A DNA stretch of 64,000 bases from Lichenicoccus sp965277665 (GTDB lineage: Bacteria; Pseudomonadota; Alphaproteobacteria; Acetobacterales; Acetobacteraceae), in the NCBI RefSeq assembly GCF_965277665.1, contig NZ_OZ255835.1, positions 310,001 to 374,000 on the forward strand, given 5' to 3'. The notes beneath the pieces are model-generated. The model did not search any database and had not been told where the DNA came from. It worked only from the letters and a program-made list of their open reading frames with translations. The position numbers and the translations under genes are program-made. Below are positions 42,914-50,698 of this stretch, piece after piece. The first letter of the stretch is position 1. Each line of letters starts with the position of its first letter.

Positions 42914-43609
42914 TCAGGGGCTCCGCACGGACCTGAGGCCGTCCTCGAGCAGGTGCAGGCGGTGCGCGACCGGAAACGCCTGTGTCCGCCACAGCCTGCT
43001 GTCGCGGGTGAAGCAGATCGCCGCCGCGCCGCGATCGAGCGCTCGGGCCAGCAGGTTGAGCAGCGGCGTGATGAGCTCGTCGCTGTCGCTGCTGATGCTG
43101 TGCTCGAGCAGCAGCAGGCGCGGCTCGCCCATGAAGGCGCGCACGCAGGCCGCCCGCATCAGGTCGGCGTCCGGCATCGTCTCAGGCCGGCTGACCGGCA
43201 GCCCCGGCAGCCCGACCTGGCGCGCCAGCTCGACCGCCTGGCCGACGAGAGCACCCAGCGGCTCGCGCGTGTGGTGCAGTTGCGGCAGCATGATGTTGAC
43301 GTGCGTGCGCAGCATGCCGATCCAGGCGCCGCGCTGCGGCAGGCGGCCGATCCGGCCGCGCAGGGCGAACACGCGCTCATGGCCGAGCGTGCTCCAGTCG
43401 AAGCCCATGAAGCGCGCGCTGCCGCGGCGGAGGTCGAGCATGCCGCTGCACAGGTCCGAAAGCGCCGTGGCGCGGTCGGCATCGTGCGTTACCACCAGCG
43501 CGCATTCGCCCGCCATCAGCCGCAGGTCGAAGCTGGTGTTCGGCAGCGCGCTCTGGTCGAAATACGGCCGCGCCGCGTCGAGCTCCAGGACCGGGTCGGT
43601 TGCCTTCAT
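42914..43609 (-). CDS. MlaF-like ABC ATPase subunit lacking catalytic motifs
   Basis: 231-residue protein in the position of mlaF, 8 bp after mlaE. Its fold order still matches an ABC nucleotide-binding domain. However, Walker A reads THDADRATA (41-49) with no GKS/T, the signature LSGG is MPDA (145-148), Walker B is LLLLEH (165-170) instead of LLLLDE, and the switch histidine position has Arg (CFTRD, 199-203). The Q-loop glutamine is kept (LPQRG, Gln92). The gene has no stop codons or frameshift, and codon use is normal, so it is maintained. It is also shorter than typical MlaF (about 260-270). It probably cannot hydrolyse ATP and may be structural or regulatory. Confidence 0.8.
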   Translation of the reverse strand: MKATDPVLELDAARPYFDQSALPNTSFDLRLMAGECALVVTHDADRATALSDLCSGMLDLRRGSARFMGFDWSTLGHERVFALRGRIGRLPQRGAWIGMLRTHVNIMLPQLHHTREPLGALVGQAVELARQVGLPGLPVSRPETMPDADLMRAACVRAFMGEPRLLLLEHSISSDSDELITPLLNLLARALDRGAAAICFTRDSRLWRTQAFPVAHRLHLLEDGLRSVRSP

Positions 43610-43617
43610 CGTTGCGC

Positions 43618-44499
43618 TCACACGGCCAGGGTCAGCAGGATGCTGGTGACCATGATGACGAGGATGCCGCGCACGAAGCCGCGTGGCATCAGGCTCGCGA
43701 GGTCGTCCTCCGGCTTTGCGGTGAGGCCGGTCAGGCAGGAGCTGAGCCCGACCAGGTAGCCGATGGCGAACAGCTTGGCCGGGATCACCATGTAGTCCTG
43801 CACCGTCATCGCCGAGACCACCTTGTCGAGGAAGGTCCACAGGCTGTCCTGGGTGGTGCCGAGGGCGGCGCTGACGATGAAGCCCATCACCAGCGCCACG
43901 GTCGCGAACAGGATGCCGAGCGTGAAGCCGCTGAGCGACATCGCCAGCGTGCGCGGCAGCACCAGCAGCAGGAACGGGTCGATGCCCTGCGAGATCATGG
44001 TGCGCACCTGGCCGCCGACCTTCAGCATGCCGAACTCGGTCAATGTCAGCATGCCGCTGCGCCCGAGCAGGATGAGCCCGACCAGCAGCGGGGTCAGTTC
44101 GCGCACCAGCACGGTGACCAGCAGCGAGCCCGCCAGCCCCGCCTGGCCGGCGACGCCGAGCCAGTACAGCGCCTGGCTCACCATCGCGAAGCCGGTCAGC
44201 GAGGCGGTGACGAAGGTGGTGGCGAGGCCGCCGATGGTGGCCTGCCGCATCGTGATGCGGAACTCGTGGCGCACCGTGCGGCGCCATGAGAGCGGCCGCA
44301 CCGCCTCGCGCAGCACCCCCCAGGATGCCGCCGCGAGCACGCACAGGAAGCTGATCCGGCGCTTGGCGAAGCGGCCGGTGGCGGCCAGCCCCCGCCGCCA
44401 CGGGGGTGGTGCGTCGTCGCGGCGTCCGGGGGCCGCCGGCGGCGGTGCGACCGCAGGCGCCTCGCGCGGCTGGGCGCCCTGGGCCAGGCCGCCGCTCAT
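43618..44499 (-). CDS. mlaE: MlaE-family ABC permease
   Basis: 293-residue polytopic permease for lipid transport across the inner membrane. Family stretches are GLATTFVTASLTGFAMVSQA, LGVAGQAGLAGSLLVTVLVRELTPLLVGLILLGRSG (split here only for reading), FGMLKVGGQVRTMISQGIDP and LAMSLSGFTLG. A proline-rich cytosolic N-terminus of about 45 residues (APAVAPPPAAPGRRDDAPPP) is unusual. The start codon region is duplicated in tandem (44486-44555). The gene follows the cyclase-like sensor by 66 bp on the same strand. Confidence 0.9.
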   Translation of the reverse strand: MSGGLAQGAQPREAPAVAPPPAAPGRRDDAPPPWRRGLAATGRFAKRRISFLCVLAAASWGVLREAVRPLSWRRTVRHEFRITMRQATIGGLATTFVTASLTGFAMVSQALYWLGVAGQAGLAGSLLVTVLVRELTPLLVGLILLGRSGMLTLTEFGMLKVGGQVRTMISQGIDPFLLLVLPRTLAMSLSGFTLGILFATVALVMGFIVSAALGTTQDSLWTFLDKVVSAMTVQDYMVIPAKLFAIGYLVGLSSCLTGLTAKPEDDLASLMPRGFVRGILVIMVTSILLTLAV

Positions 44500-44577
44500 C
44501 GGCGGCCCGCTACCGGGAAGAGGCCGCCGCTCATCGGCGGCCCGCTACCGGGAAGAGGCCGCCGCTCACCGTCGGCC
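44486..44577. repeat. 35-bp tandem duplication covering the mlaE start
   Basis: Two identical 35-bp units (44486-44520 and 44521-44555) plus a third partial, slightly diverged copy (44556-44577). On the minus strand each unit carries CCGATGAGCGGCGGCCT, so the mlaE ATG (44499) is copied at 44534. As 35 is not a multiple of three, the upstream ATG is out of frame. Confidence 0.9.
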
Positions 44578-46950
44578 GGCCAGGATGAAGGTCCGCGCGG
44601 TGCCGATGCGCGGCACGTAGAACATGCCGCGCGGCCGGAACAGGAACTGCCGGTTCAACGCCTCGTAGGCGCCTTCGCTGACCTGGATGCTGCCGGGTTC
44701 GGTGGCACTCTGCGCCATGAGCTCGGCGGTATGGATCACGTCGCCCCACAGGTTGAACAGGCGCGGCTGCTGGCCGAGCGCGCTGCCGAGGGCCGCACCG
44801 AAATCCATGCCGATCCTGAAGACCGGGTCGAGGTCGCTGCGCGACAGCAGCGCCAGGCACGCCTCGCGCGCCGCCAGCGCCGCATCGGCGAGACGCAGTG
44901 CTGCGGTCGGGTCCGGGCTCTCGGTGCAGCCGGCGGCAGCGACCAGGTGGTGGCCGGTCAGCTTCATGTAGGGCAGCTCGAACCGCGTCGCGAGCTCCTG
45001 CATGGCGCGCGCGATCTCGTCGGCGACGCCGCCCATGGCATCGGCATCGCGGGTGTTGAGCACGACCGCATCGTCGAAGCGGAGCACCATCGCGGCCACG
45101 CGCGGATAGACGCTGGCGGCAAGGTCGCGGCGCTCGCCGTCGCCGTGCGCCAGCACCGGACTGAACCGGCCCGGCGCATCCTCGGGCGCGTGCCTCGCCC
45201 CGGCGGCGGGGCCCGGTGCCTCCGGGTCCTCGGCATCCGGATCCCCGGCCTGCGTCCGGGCCCGGCGACCGACATGCCGCTCCTCGACCTCCTCCGGGTC
45301 GCGCATCCGGATCGCCGCGATCCCGGTCACCGCGGCGTTGAAGTTGCGCGCCGGCTCGCCGACATCCGCGTCCTCCAGCAGCAAGGCTCCGTTGACGCCC
45401 TCCTGTCCGCGCACAGGCAACACCGACAGCGAGCGGCTGCCGAAGCTGCGCATCAGCAGCCGGTGCACGTCGGCGGTGCGCGCGTCGCGGCCGGCATCCG
45501 CGACCGTGATCGGCTTGCCCGCGCCGAGGCTGTCGAAGAAGCCCGGCGCTTCCGACCGCGCCAGCTCGAGGCCGCCGGTATGCGACCCCTGCCGGCGGTC
45601 GAACAGGTCCTCGCAATGCAGGATCAGCCCGTCGCCGGCCAGCCGCCAGACGCTGACCCGCTGCGCGCCGTTCATTTCGGCGAGCGTCTCGCTCAGGGCC
45701 GGCAGCGGCCGTCCCGGGTCGAACAGGCCCGGCTGCACCGCCAGCGCCGACAGCGCGCGGCCTTCGTTGACGCCGATCTCCTGCTGGCGCCGGAGGCGTC
45801 GCGCCATCCGGTCGGCGCGGCGGTTCTGCCGGATCAGCATGACGCCGAGCAGGCTGGCGAGCGCGATCGTGATCAGCGACAGCAGCAGGTGGCGGCGCCC
45901 GTTGGTCCCGGCGAAGCGGGTGAAGTCACGCTCGGGGGCTGCGATCAGCAGCACCCAGTCCTCGCCCGCCGCGGGCAGGCGGGAGGCGATGGTGACGTAG
46001 CGCTTGCCGTGGATGGTGAGCGTGCGGTTGCCGTAGCCCTGGACGCGGAACCGGTCGTAGGCAGCCTGCAGGGCCGGATCCGCGAGCGCGCCCTGGGTGG
46101 CCTTGTTCGCGCTCCTTGCCTTGGCGCGCGCCGGCCTTGCCATCTCCGGCGCCGCGATCACCTGCCCGTCGCGCCCGACGATCGCCGCCCGGCCGGTCTG
46201 GCCGATATGCAGCGACGTCAGGAACTTCGACAGCTCCTCGAGGGTGATGTCGACCCCGAACACGCGCTGCTCCGGCCCGGATCCGGGGGCGGCGGCGCCG
46301 GGTTCGCCATAATGGATGGACGCGGTGATGCCCGGCGTCTGCGTCGTGAAGAAGACGTAAGGCTGCGACCAGTACACGCCGCGGGTGCGCAGCGCGCCCG
46401 TGTACCAGTCGCGCGTGCGCGGGTCGAAATCGTCGCCGGGCACCAGGGTGTGGTCGATCGGGTTGCCGGCCTCGTCGAGATGCACCGAGGCCACGTGCCG
46501 GCCGCCAGTATCGTGCCAGATCAGCTTGGTGTCGGTGCCGCGCTGCGGATCGCGGCGCACCATCATGAAGTCGCCGTCCGAAGTGCCGATGAAGAAGCCG
46601 GCGAGGTTGGGCACCTGCCGCAGCATGCTCGACGCGTACGCCTCCATCGCGGCGCGCCCGTCCGGAATCGCGTTGCGGGCGACCATGTCGCGGGCGATCA
46701 GCGCCGCCCGGGTGGCGGGCGCGAGATAGTTGTCGACCTCGTGCGCGATGCGCGCCTGCAACGTGTTCAGCACATCGTGGGTCAGGTCGAGCGCCGACTG
46801 CCGGCTGGCCTCGTAGGTGTAGAGCGTCACGCCGAGGATGGAGAGGATGACCAGCACCACGCCAAGCAGAGGCACGCCGACGGACGCCCGCAACTGGCGA
46901 CGGCGCTTCAGCCGGGTCTGGCTGATGTCGACGATTTCGTCGATCGGCAC
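44566..46950 (-). CDS. Cache-sensor protein with degenerate class III cyclase domain
   Basis: 794-residue inner-membrane sensor. One helix near residues 27-47 (GVPLLGVVLVILSILGVTLYT) precedes a large periplasmic dCache-like domain (DPRTRDWYTGALRTRGVYWSQP), then a second helix near 355 (LLLSLITIALASLLGVMLIR). A GAF-like segment follows, and a C-terminal cyclase homology domain from about 625. In that domain the metal aspartate of KxxGD is His (MKLTGHH, 662-668). The transition-state Asn and Arg of GDxVNTAxRM are His740 and Leu744 (GDVIHTAELM). Cyclase activity is therefore unlikely. It heads the mlaE-mlaF-mlaD operon and may signal to it. Confidence 0.8.
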   Translation of the reverse strand: MPIDEIVDISQTRLKRRRQLRASVGVPLLGVVLVILSILGVTLYTYEASRQSALDLTHDVLNTLQARIAHEVDNYLAPATRAALIARDMVARNAIPDGRAAMEAYASSMLRQVPNLAGFFIGTSDGDFMMVRRDPQRGTDTKLIWHDTGGRHVASVHLDEAGNPIDHTLVPGDDFDPRTRDWYTGALRTRGVYWSQPYVFFTTQTPGITASIHYGEPGAAAPGSGPEQRVFGVDITLEELSKFLTSLHIGQTGRAAIVGRDGQVIAAPEMARPARAKARSANKATQGALADPALQAAYDRFRVQGYGNRTLTIHGKRYVTIASRLPAAGEDWVLLIAAPERDFTRFAGTNGRRHLLLSLITIALASLLGVMLIRQNRRADRMARRLRRQQEIGVNEGRALSALAVQPGLFDPGRPLPALSETLAEMNGAQRVSVWRLAGDGLILHCEDLFDRRQGSHTGGLELARSEAPGFFDSLGAGKPITVADAGRDARTADVHRLLMRSFGSRSLSVLPVRGQEGVNGALLLEDADVGEPARNFNAAVTGIAAIRMRDPEEVEERHVGRRARTQAGDPDAEDPEAPGPAAGARHAPEDAPGRFSPVLAHGDGERRDLAASVYPRVAAMVLRFDDAVVLNTRDADAMGGVADEIARAMQELATRFELPYMKLTGHHLVAAAGCTESPDPTAALRLADAALAAREACLALLSRSDLDPVFRIGMDFGAALGSALGQQPRLFNLWGDVIHTAELMAQSATEPGSIQVSEGAYEALNRQFLFRPRGMFYVPRIGTARTFILAGRR

Positions 46951-47121
46951 CCCGCACTCTCCCCGGTCACGGCCGTCTCGGATTTAAGACGCCACGAGCA
47001 GGCTGCCACACGCCGCCGGTTTTACCAATGTGACCGGCTGTTACCGAACCGGCGCCGGCAGCGGGCCTTGTAATGCGGGTCCGCCGCGCCCCTCTCTATG
47101 AAGCAAGAGGTGTCACGCGCC

Positions 47122-47271
47122 ATGATCGTCCCGCTGATAGAGATGTCCCTGCTGCCGCTCCTGGTGCTCTCGTACTGGGTCATGCTGCGGCGCAACCTTG
47201 ACATGCGTCCTGTCCTGGCTCCGGTGCGGGCAACGCCAGCGCGGCGCGGCGCGGGCATGCGGCGCGACTAG
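47122..47271 (+). CDS. Possible single-helix small membrane protein (49 aa)
   Basis: ATG 47122 is preceded by AGAGGTG with a 9-nt spacer. The frame encodes MIVPLIEMSLLPLLVLSYWV (one membrane helix), then a basic tail ending MRRD. The TAG stop straddles the IS insertion point (47269-47271). The target CTAG would have given the same stop without the IS, so the protein is probably unchanged by it. Too small for firm assignment. Confidence 0.35.
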   Translation: MIVPLIEMSLLPLLVLSYWVMLRRNLDMRPVLAPVRATPARRGAGMRRD

Positions 47272-48052
47272 GTCATGTGGACGGATTTGGACAAGATGAG
47301 GCCGCAGGCGAAGGCCACGATTGACTCGTAGTTCTGCCGGGTTTTCTCGCATCGCAATGTTACTCGCTTGAAGCGCTTGAGCTTGCCGACTGCCTGCTCG
47401 ATACGGGCGCGAGTTTTGTAGAGCAGCCTCGGGAAGTGCCTGGGGCTGTGGACGGTGATCTTGCGGACCGGAATCAGTGGGACGATGCCAAGCTCTCGTG
47501 CTGCGCTTCGGTTGCTCTTGGCGTCGTAGCCTTTGTCAGTCAGCACGGCACGCGGCTTGATGTCGGGACCGATGCCGAGCAACAGGGGGAACTGCGGGCT
47601 GTCGTTGGCCTCGCCGCCGGTCAGATGGAAGGCGAGTGGCTGCCCATCGAAGTCGGTCTTGAGGTGGATTTTGGTCGAGAAGCCGCCGCGCGACCGGCCA
47701 AGCGCCTGATTTTGCTGCCCCCTTTTGCACCTGCGGCCGAGACATGAGCGCGAACCGTAGTGCTGTCGAACATCTGCACGAGGTGCGCTCTGGGGCTGAG
47801 TTCGGCCAGCGACTGAAAGAATGCCTCGAAGATACCGCTGTTGCTCAGCCGCGAGAACCGCTTCCAGACCGTGTTCCAGAGCCCGTATTCGGCTGGCAGC
47901 GCCCGCCACGAGACGTTCTGCAGCGTGAAGAAATGCAGCGCCTCGAGAAAGCGTCTGTCATCACGAGCCTTGTCGCCCCGCCTCGGAAGACAGCCCCGGA
48001 AGACCTCCAGAACGATCTCCCAATCCTCCTCGCTCATCCGCGTCAGCATCAA
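47268..48052 (-). CDS. IS5-family transposase, produced by -1 frameshift
   Basis: DDE transposase split over two frames. The first (start 48052) carries MSEEDWEIVLEVFRGCLP..., SWRALPAEYGLWNTVWKRF and the first catalytic Asp in VQMFDSTTVRAH. The second (to 47268) carries SRGGFSTKIHLKTDFDGQPL, AVLTDKGYDAKSNRSAAREL with the second Asp, and the C-terminal YKTRARIEQAVGKLKRFKR with the Glu. The frames overlap, and the switch is -1 near GCAAAAGGGGGC (47717-47728, minus strand), a run typical of programmed frameshifting in the IS427 group. The stop TAG is completed by the target site. Confidence 0.88.
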
Positions 48053-48132
48053 ACAGGTCCACTTCTGCCGACCCGCTATGAATCACTGATCGACCGTCTT
48101 GTGAATCCCTGGCCGATTCCGTCCACATGACC
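47271..48132 (-). mobile_element. Complete IS5-family (IS427-group-like) insertion sequence, 862 bp
   Basis: Inverted ends GGTCATGTGGACGGATTTGG (47271) and GGTCATGTGGACGGAATCGG (other strand of 48132) match at 18 of 20 positions. Flanking TA on both sides (47269-47270, 48133-48134) is the target duplication, from an original CTAG site. The single transposase spans almost the whole element. Inserted between the Mla-like operon and the two-component system. Confidence 0.93.
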
Positions 48133-48221
48133 TAGTGCAGCCCTGGATGCCGGACGCGGCGGCTTCCGCTTAAACCGCTTTTTACTGGCCGGCGGCGTGT
48201 CTGCACGGGCAATGCTTGAGC

Positions 48222-48947
48222 ATGACAGCCGTGGCCATCGTGATCGTGCCCGACATGCTTCCGGCCTCGAGCCCGCGCCTCCTGCTGATCGAGGATGACG
48301 GCAAGCTGGCGCAGGATATCGCCGAGGAACTGGCGGCGCGCGGGTTCGCGGTCAGCATGGCCGAGACCGGCCCGGACGGCCTGGATCGCGCCGGCGGCGG
48401 CGGCTTCGACGTGCTGGTGGTGGATCGGCTGCTGCCCGGGCTCGACGGGCTGGCGCTGATCGAGCAGTTGCGGCGGCAGGGCAACCGCACGCCGGTCCTG
48501 GTGCTCAGTGCGCTCTCCGCGGTGGACGACCGGGTGAGCGGCCTGAAGGCCGGCGGCGACGACTACCTCACCAAGCCGTTCGCGATGGCGGAGCTGGCGG
48601 CCCGGCTGGAGGCCCTGCTGCGGCGGCCGATCGAGACGCGCGAGAGCGTGCTGCATGTCGGCCCCCTGGTGATGGATCTGATCGAGCGCACCGTGCTGCG
48701 CGACGGCCGGCCAGTCGAGCTGCTGCCGCGCGAGTTCCGGCTGCTGGAATACCTGCTGCGCCGTCCGGATCGTGTGCTGACCCGCGACATGCTGCTGGAG
48801 GATGTCTGGCGCTACCGCTTCATTCCGCAGACCAACCTGGTGGACGTCCATATCGGCAAGCTGCGCCGCAAGGTGGACGCACCGGGGGAGACGCCGCTGA
48901 TCCACAGCATCCGGGGCGCCGGCTTCATGCTGCGCATCGGCGGCTGA
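48222..48947 (+). CDS. OmpR-family response regulator
   Basis: 241-residue two-component regulator. Receiver domain: acidic pair IEDD at the N-terminus, phospho-acceptor Asp68 in VLVVDRLLPGLDG, Ser in VLSALSAVDD and Lys in DDYLTKPFAMAE. The C-terminal winged helix has PREFRLLEYLLRRPDRVLTR and NLVDVHIGKLRRKVD. Start ATG 48222 (TTG 48216 is possible). The kinase gene follows 7 bp downstream, and an RND efflux operon comes next on the same strand, the likely target. Confidence 0.93.
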   Translation: MTAVAIVIVPDMLPASSPRLLLIEDDGKLAQDIAEELAARGFAVSMAETGPDGLDRAGGGGFDVLVVDRLLPGLDGLALIEQLRRQGNRTPVLVLSALSAVDDRVSGLKAGGDDYLTKPFAMAELAARLEALLRRPIETRESVLHVGPLVMDLIERTVLRDGRPVELLPREFRLLEYLLRRPDRVLTRDMLLEDVWRYRFIPQTNLVDVHIGKLRRKVDAPGETPLIHSIRGAGFMLRIGG

Positions 48948-48954
48948 AGTTCAG

Positions 48955-50355
48955 GTGCAGCGGCCTCGTGCAGCCGGCTCGATCTTCAGCACCGGCACGT
49001 TCCGGCTCTCGATCGGCGCGACGGCGTTCCTCGCGGCCGCGCTGCTGCTGCAGTCGGCGCTGATCTTCTGGCAGACGACCAGCTACCAGATCATGCGCAC
49101 CGACCTGCTGCTGGCCCGCGAGGCGGCGCTGATCACCGCGCAGACCCGTCCGGTCCTCGACCAGCAGCTTCGCATGCGGGCCTCGGACGATCTGCACCTG
49201 CTGATCGCCGGCGCCGGCCTGTTCGACGCGCAGCACCGGGTGCTCAACGGCAACCTGCCGACATGGCCCGAGGGCCTGCAACCGGACGGCCCGGTTCGCC
49301 AGCTCGTCGTGCATCCGACCGGGCAGGGCCCGCGCGCCGTGCGGGCGCAGGCCTTGCGGCTGCGCAACGGCGATATCCTGGTCCTGGCGCGCGGCTTGCG
49401 CGACCTCGAGGAGGTCCGCCAGGTGGTGCTGCGGGCACTGCTGCTGTGCGCGGTGCCGTCCGTCGTGCTGGCCGTCGCCGGGGGCGCCTGGCTCAGCCAC
49501 CGCGCTCTGCTGCGGGTGGGCATCATGCATCGTGCCATCGACCGGATCATGGCCGGCGACCTGCACGAGCGGCTGCCGGCCGGGCGCGAGCGCGACGATC
49601 TCGACCGCCTGGCCGGCAGCGTGAATCGCATGCTGGATCGGCTCGAGCACCTGCTCGACGAGATCAAGGGCGTCGGCGACGACATCGCGCACGACCTGCG
49701 CACCCCGCTGGCCCGGGTCCGCACCCGGCTGGAGCGGGCGCGCAACGCGTCACCCGGCGCCGAGCCGATGCCGGCCAGCGCCGAACTCCTAAACGAGGCG
49801 GTCGATCGCGCCATCGTCGATCTCGACCAGTGCTTCGCCGTGATCACCGCGCTGCTGCGCATCGGCGAGATCGAGAACGGACGCCGGCGCGCCGCCTTCA
49901 CCAGCGTGGCGCTGGACGAACTCGTGGCCGACATAGTCGACCTCTACGAGCCGATCGCGGAAGCGCGGCAGATCGCCCTGGTGGTGGAAGGCTGCGAGCC
50001 GGTGCGCGTGCCCGGCGACCGCGACCTGCTGATCGAGCTGCTCGCCAACCTGATCGACAACGCCATCAAGTTCACGCCGGAAGGCGGCCGGGTGGCAATC
50101 GGCGCGTCGGCGCGCCCGGGCGAGGCGGTGCTGCGTGTCGGCGATACCGGGCCCGGCATCGCGCCCGCGGAGCGCGAGGCGGTGCTCGGGCGCTTCTACC
50201 GCTCCGACAAGAGCCGCCACATCGCCGGCAGCGGTCTCGGCCTCAGCCTGGTCGGAGCCATCGGCCACCTGCATGGCGCCCGCATCGCCATCTCCGACGC
50301 CGGGGCGTCACCGCGGCCGGGGTGCCTGATCGAGGTGACGCTGGCGGCACCCTGA
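48955..50355 (+). CDS. Sensor histidine kinase
   Basis: 466-residue membrane kinase from a GTG start. Two helices (about residues 20-40 and 160-180, LLLCAVPSVVLAVAGGAWLS) flank a periplasmic sensor of about 120 residues with no recognised domain. A HAMP segment (AIDRIMAGDLHERLPAGRERDD) leads to the phosphorylated His at about 246 in DDIAHDLRTPLARV. The ATPase domain has the N-box ELLANLIDNAIKF, G1 VGDTGPGIAP and GSGLGLSLVGAI. Partner of the response regulator 7 bp upstream. Confidence 0.93.
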   Translation: MQRPRAAGSIFSTGTFRLSIGATAFLAAALLLQSALIFWQTTSYQIMRTDLLLAREAALITAQTRPVLDQQLRMRASDDLHLLIAGAGLFDAQHRVLNGNLPTWPEGLQPDGPVRQLVVHPTGQGPRAVRAQALRLRNGDILVLARGLRDLEEVRQVVLRALLLCAVPSVVLAVAGGAWLSHRALLRVGIMHRAIDRIMAGDLHERLPAGRERDDLDRLAGSVNRMLDRLEHLLDEIKGVGDDIAHDLRTPLARVRTRLERARNASPGAEPMPASAELLNEAVDRAIVDLDQCFAVITALLRIGEIENGRRRAAFTSVALDELVADIVDLYEPIAEARQIALVVEGCEPVRVPGDRDLLIELLANLIDNAIKFTPEGGRVAIGASARPGEAVLRVGDTGPGIAPAEREAVLGRFYRSDKSRHIAGSGLGLSLVGAIGHLHGARIAISDAGASPRPGCLIEVTLAAP

Positions 50356-50698
50356 GGCCCATCACCCTTGATGGTGGTGTGCCAGGTAAGCGTTCGGAAG
50401 TATCCACCGACAGCCGGAACTGTGGTTCATGCGGTGGCGTATCGATCAGTATTGGATCCGGGCACAGCCGGGAGTATTCGCCAGCGCCGTTTCATACAAT
50501 CGGTTTTACCGGCCGCGCCTCGTGGCGGCCGGTGGCGTGACCGCCGGCGCCGCCGCCGCCTGCCGGGCATCGCCTAAAAGTTAATTTCATTGGCGGCCCG
50601 GGGGGCGTCGGCTATCTGGCGTCCGCGTCGGAAAAAGCCCATGCCTGCCACGATCCGCGTCCTGCCCGAGAGCGACATCACCGCATGAAATCAGCCCG
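50356..50698 (+). promoter_or_regulatory. 343-bp leader region of the RND pump with two chained mini-ORFs
   Basis: No protein gene of normal size is supported here. A GGCCGCC-type hairpin occurs near 50510-50535. At the right end two tiny ORFs are chained: ATG 50641 opens 15 codons (MPATIRVLPESDITA) ending at TGA 50686-50688. This overlaps ATG 50685 of a 5-codon ORF (MKSAR), whose TGA (50700-50702) overlaps the pump ATG at 50699. All junctions are ATGA. The pump gene has no clear Shine-Dalgarno site of its own. Confidence 0.4.

Noticed and set aside
47621..48052. Transposase halves as two separate genes
   Set aside because: Frames overlap with a -1 switch at a slippery run and carry complementary parts of one DDE domain.
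50368..50577. 69-codon ORF in the RND leader region
   Set aside because: No ribosome-binding site and Arg/Gly-rich composition without motif.
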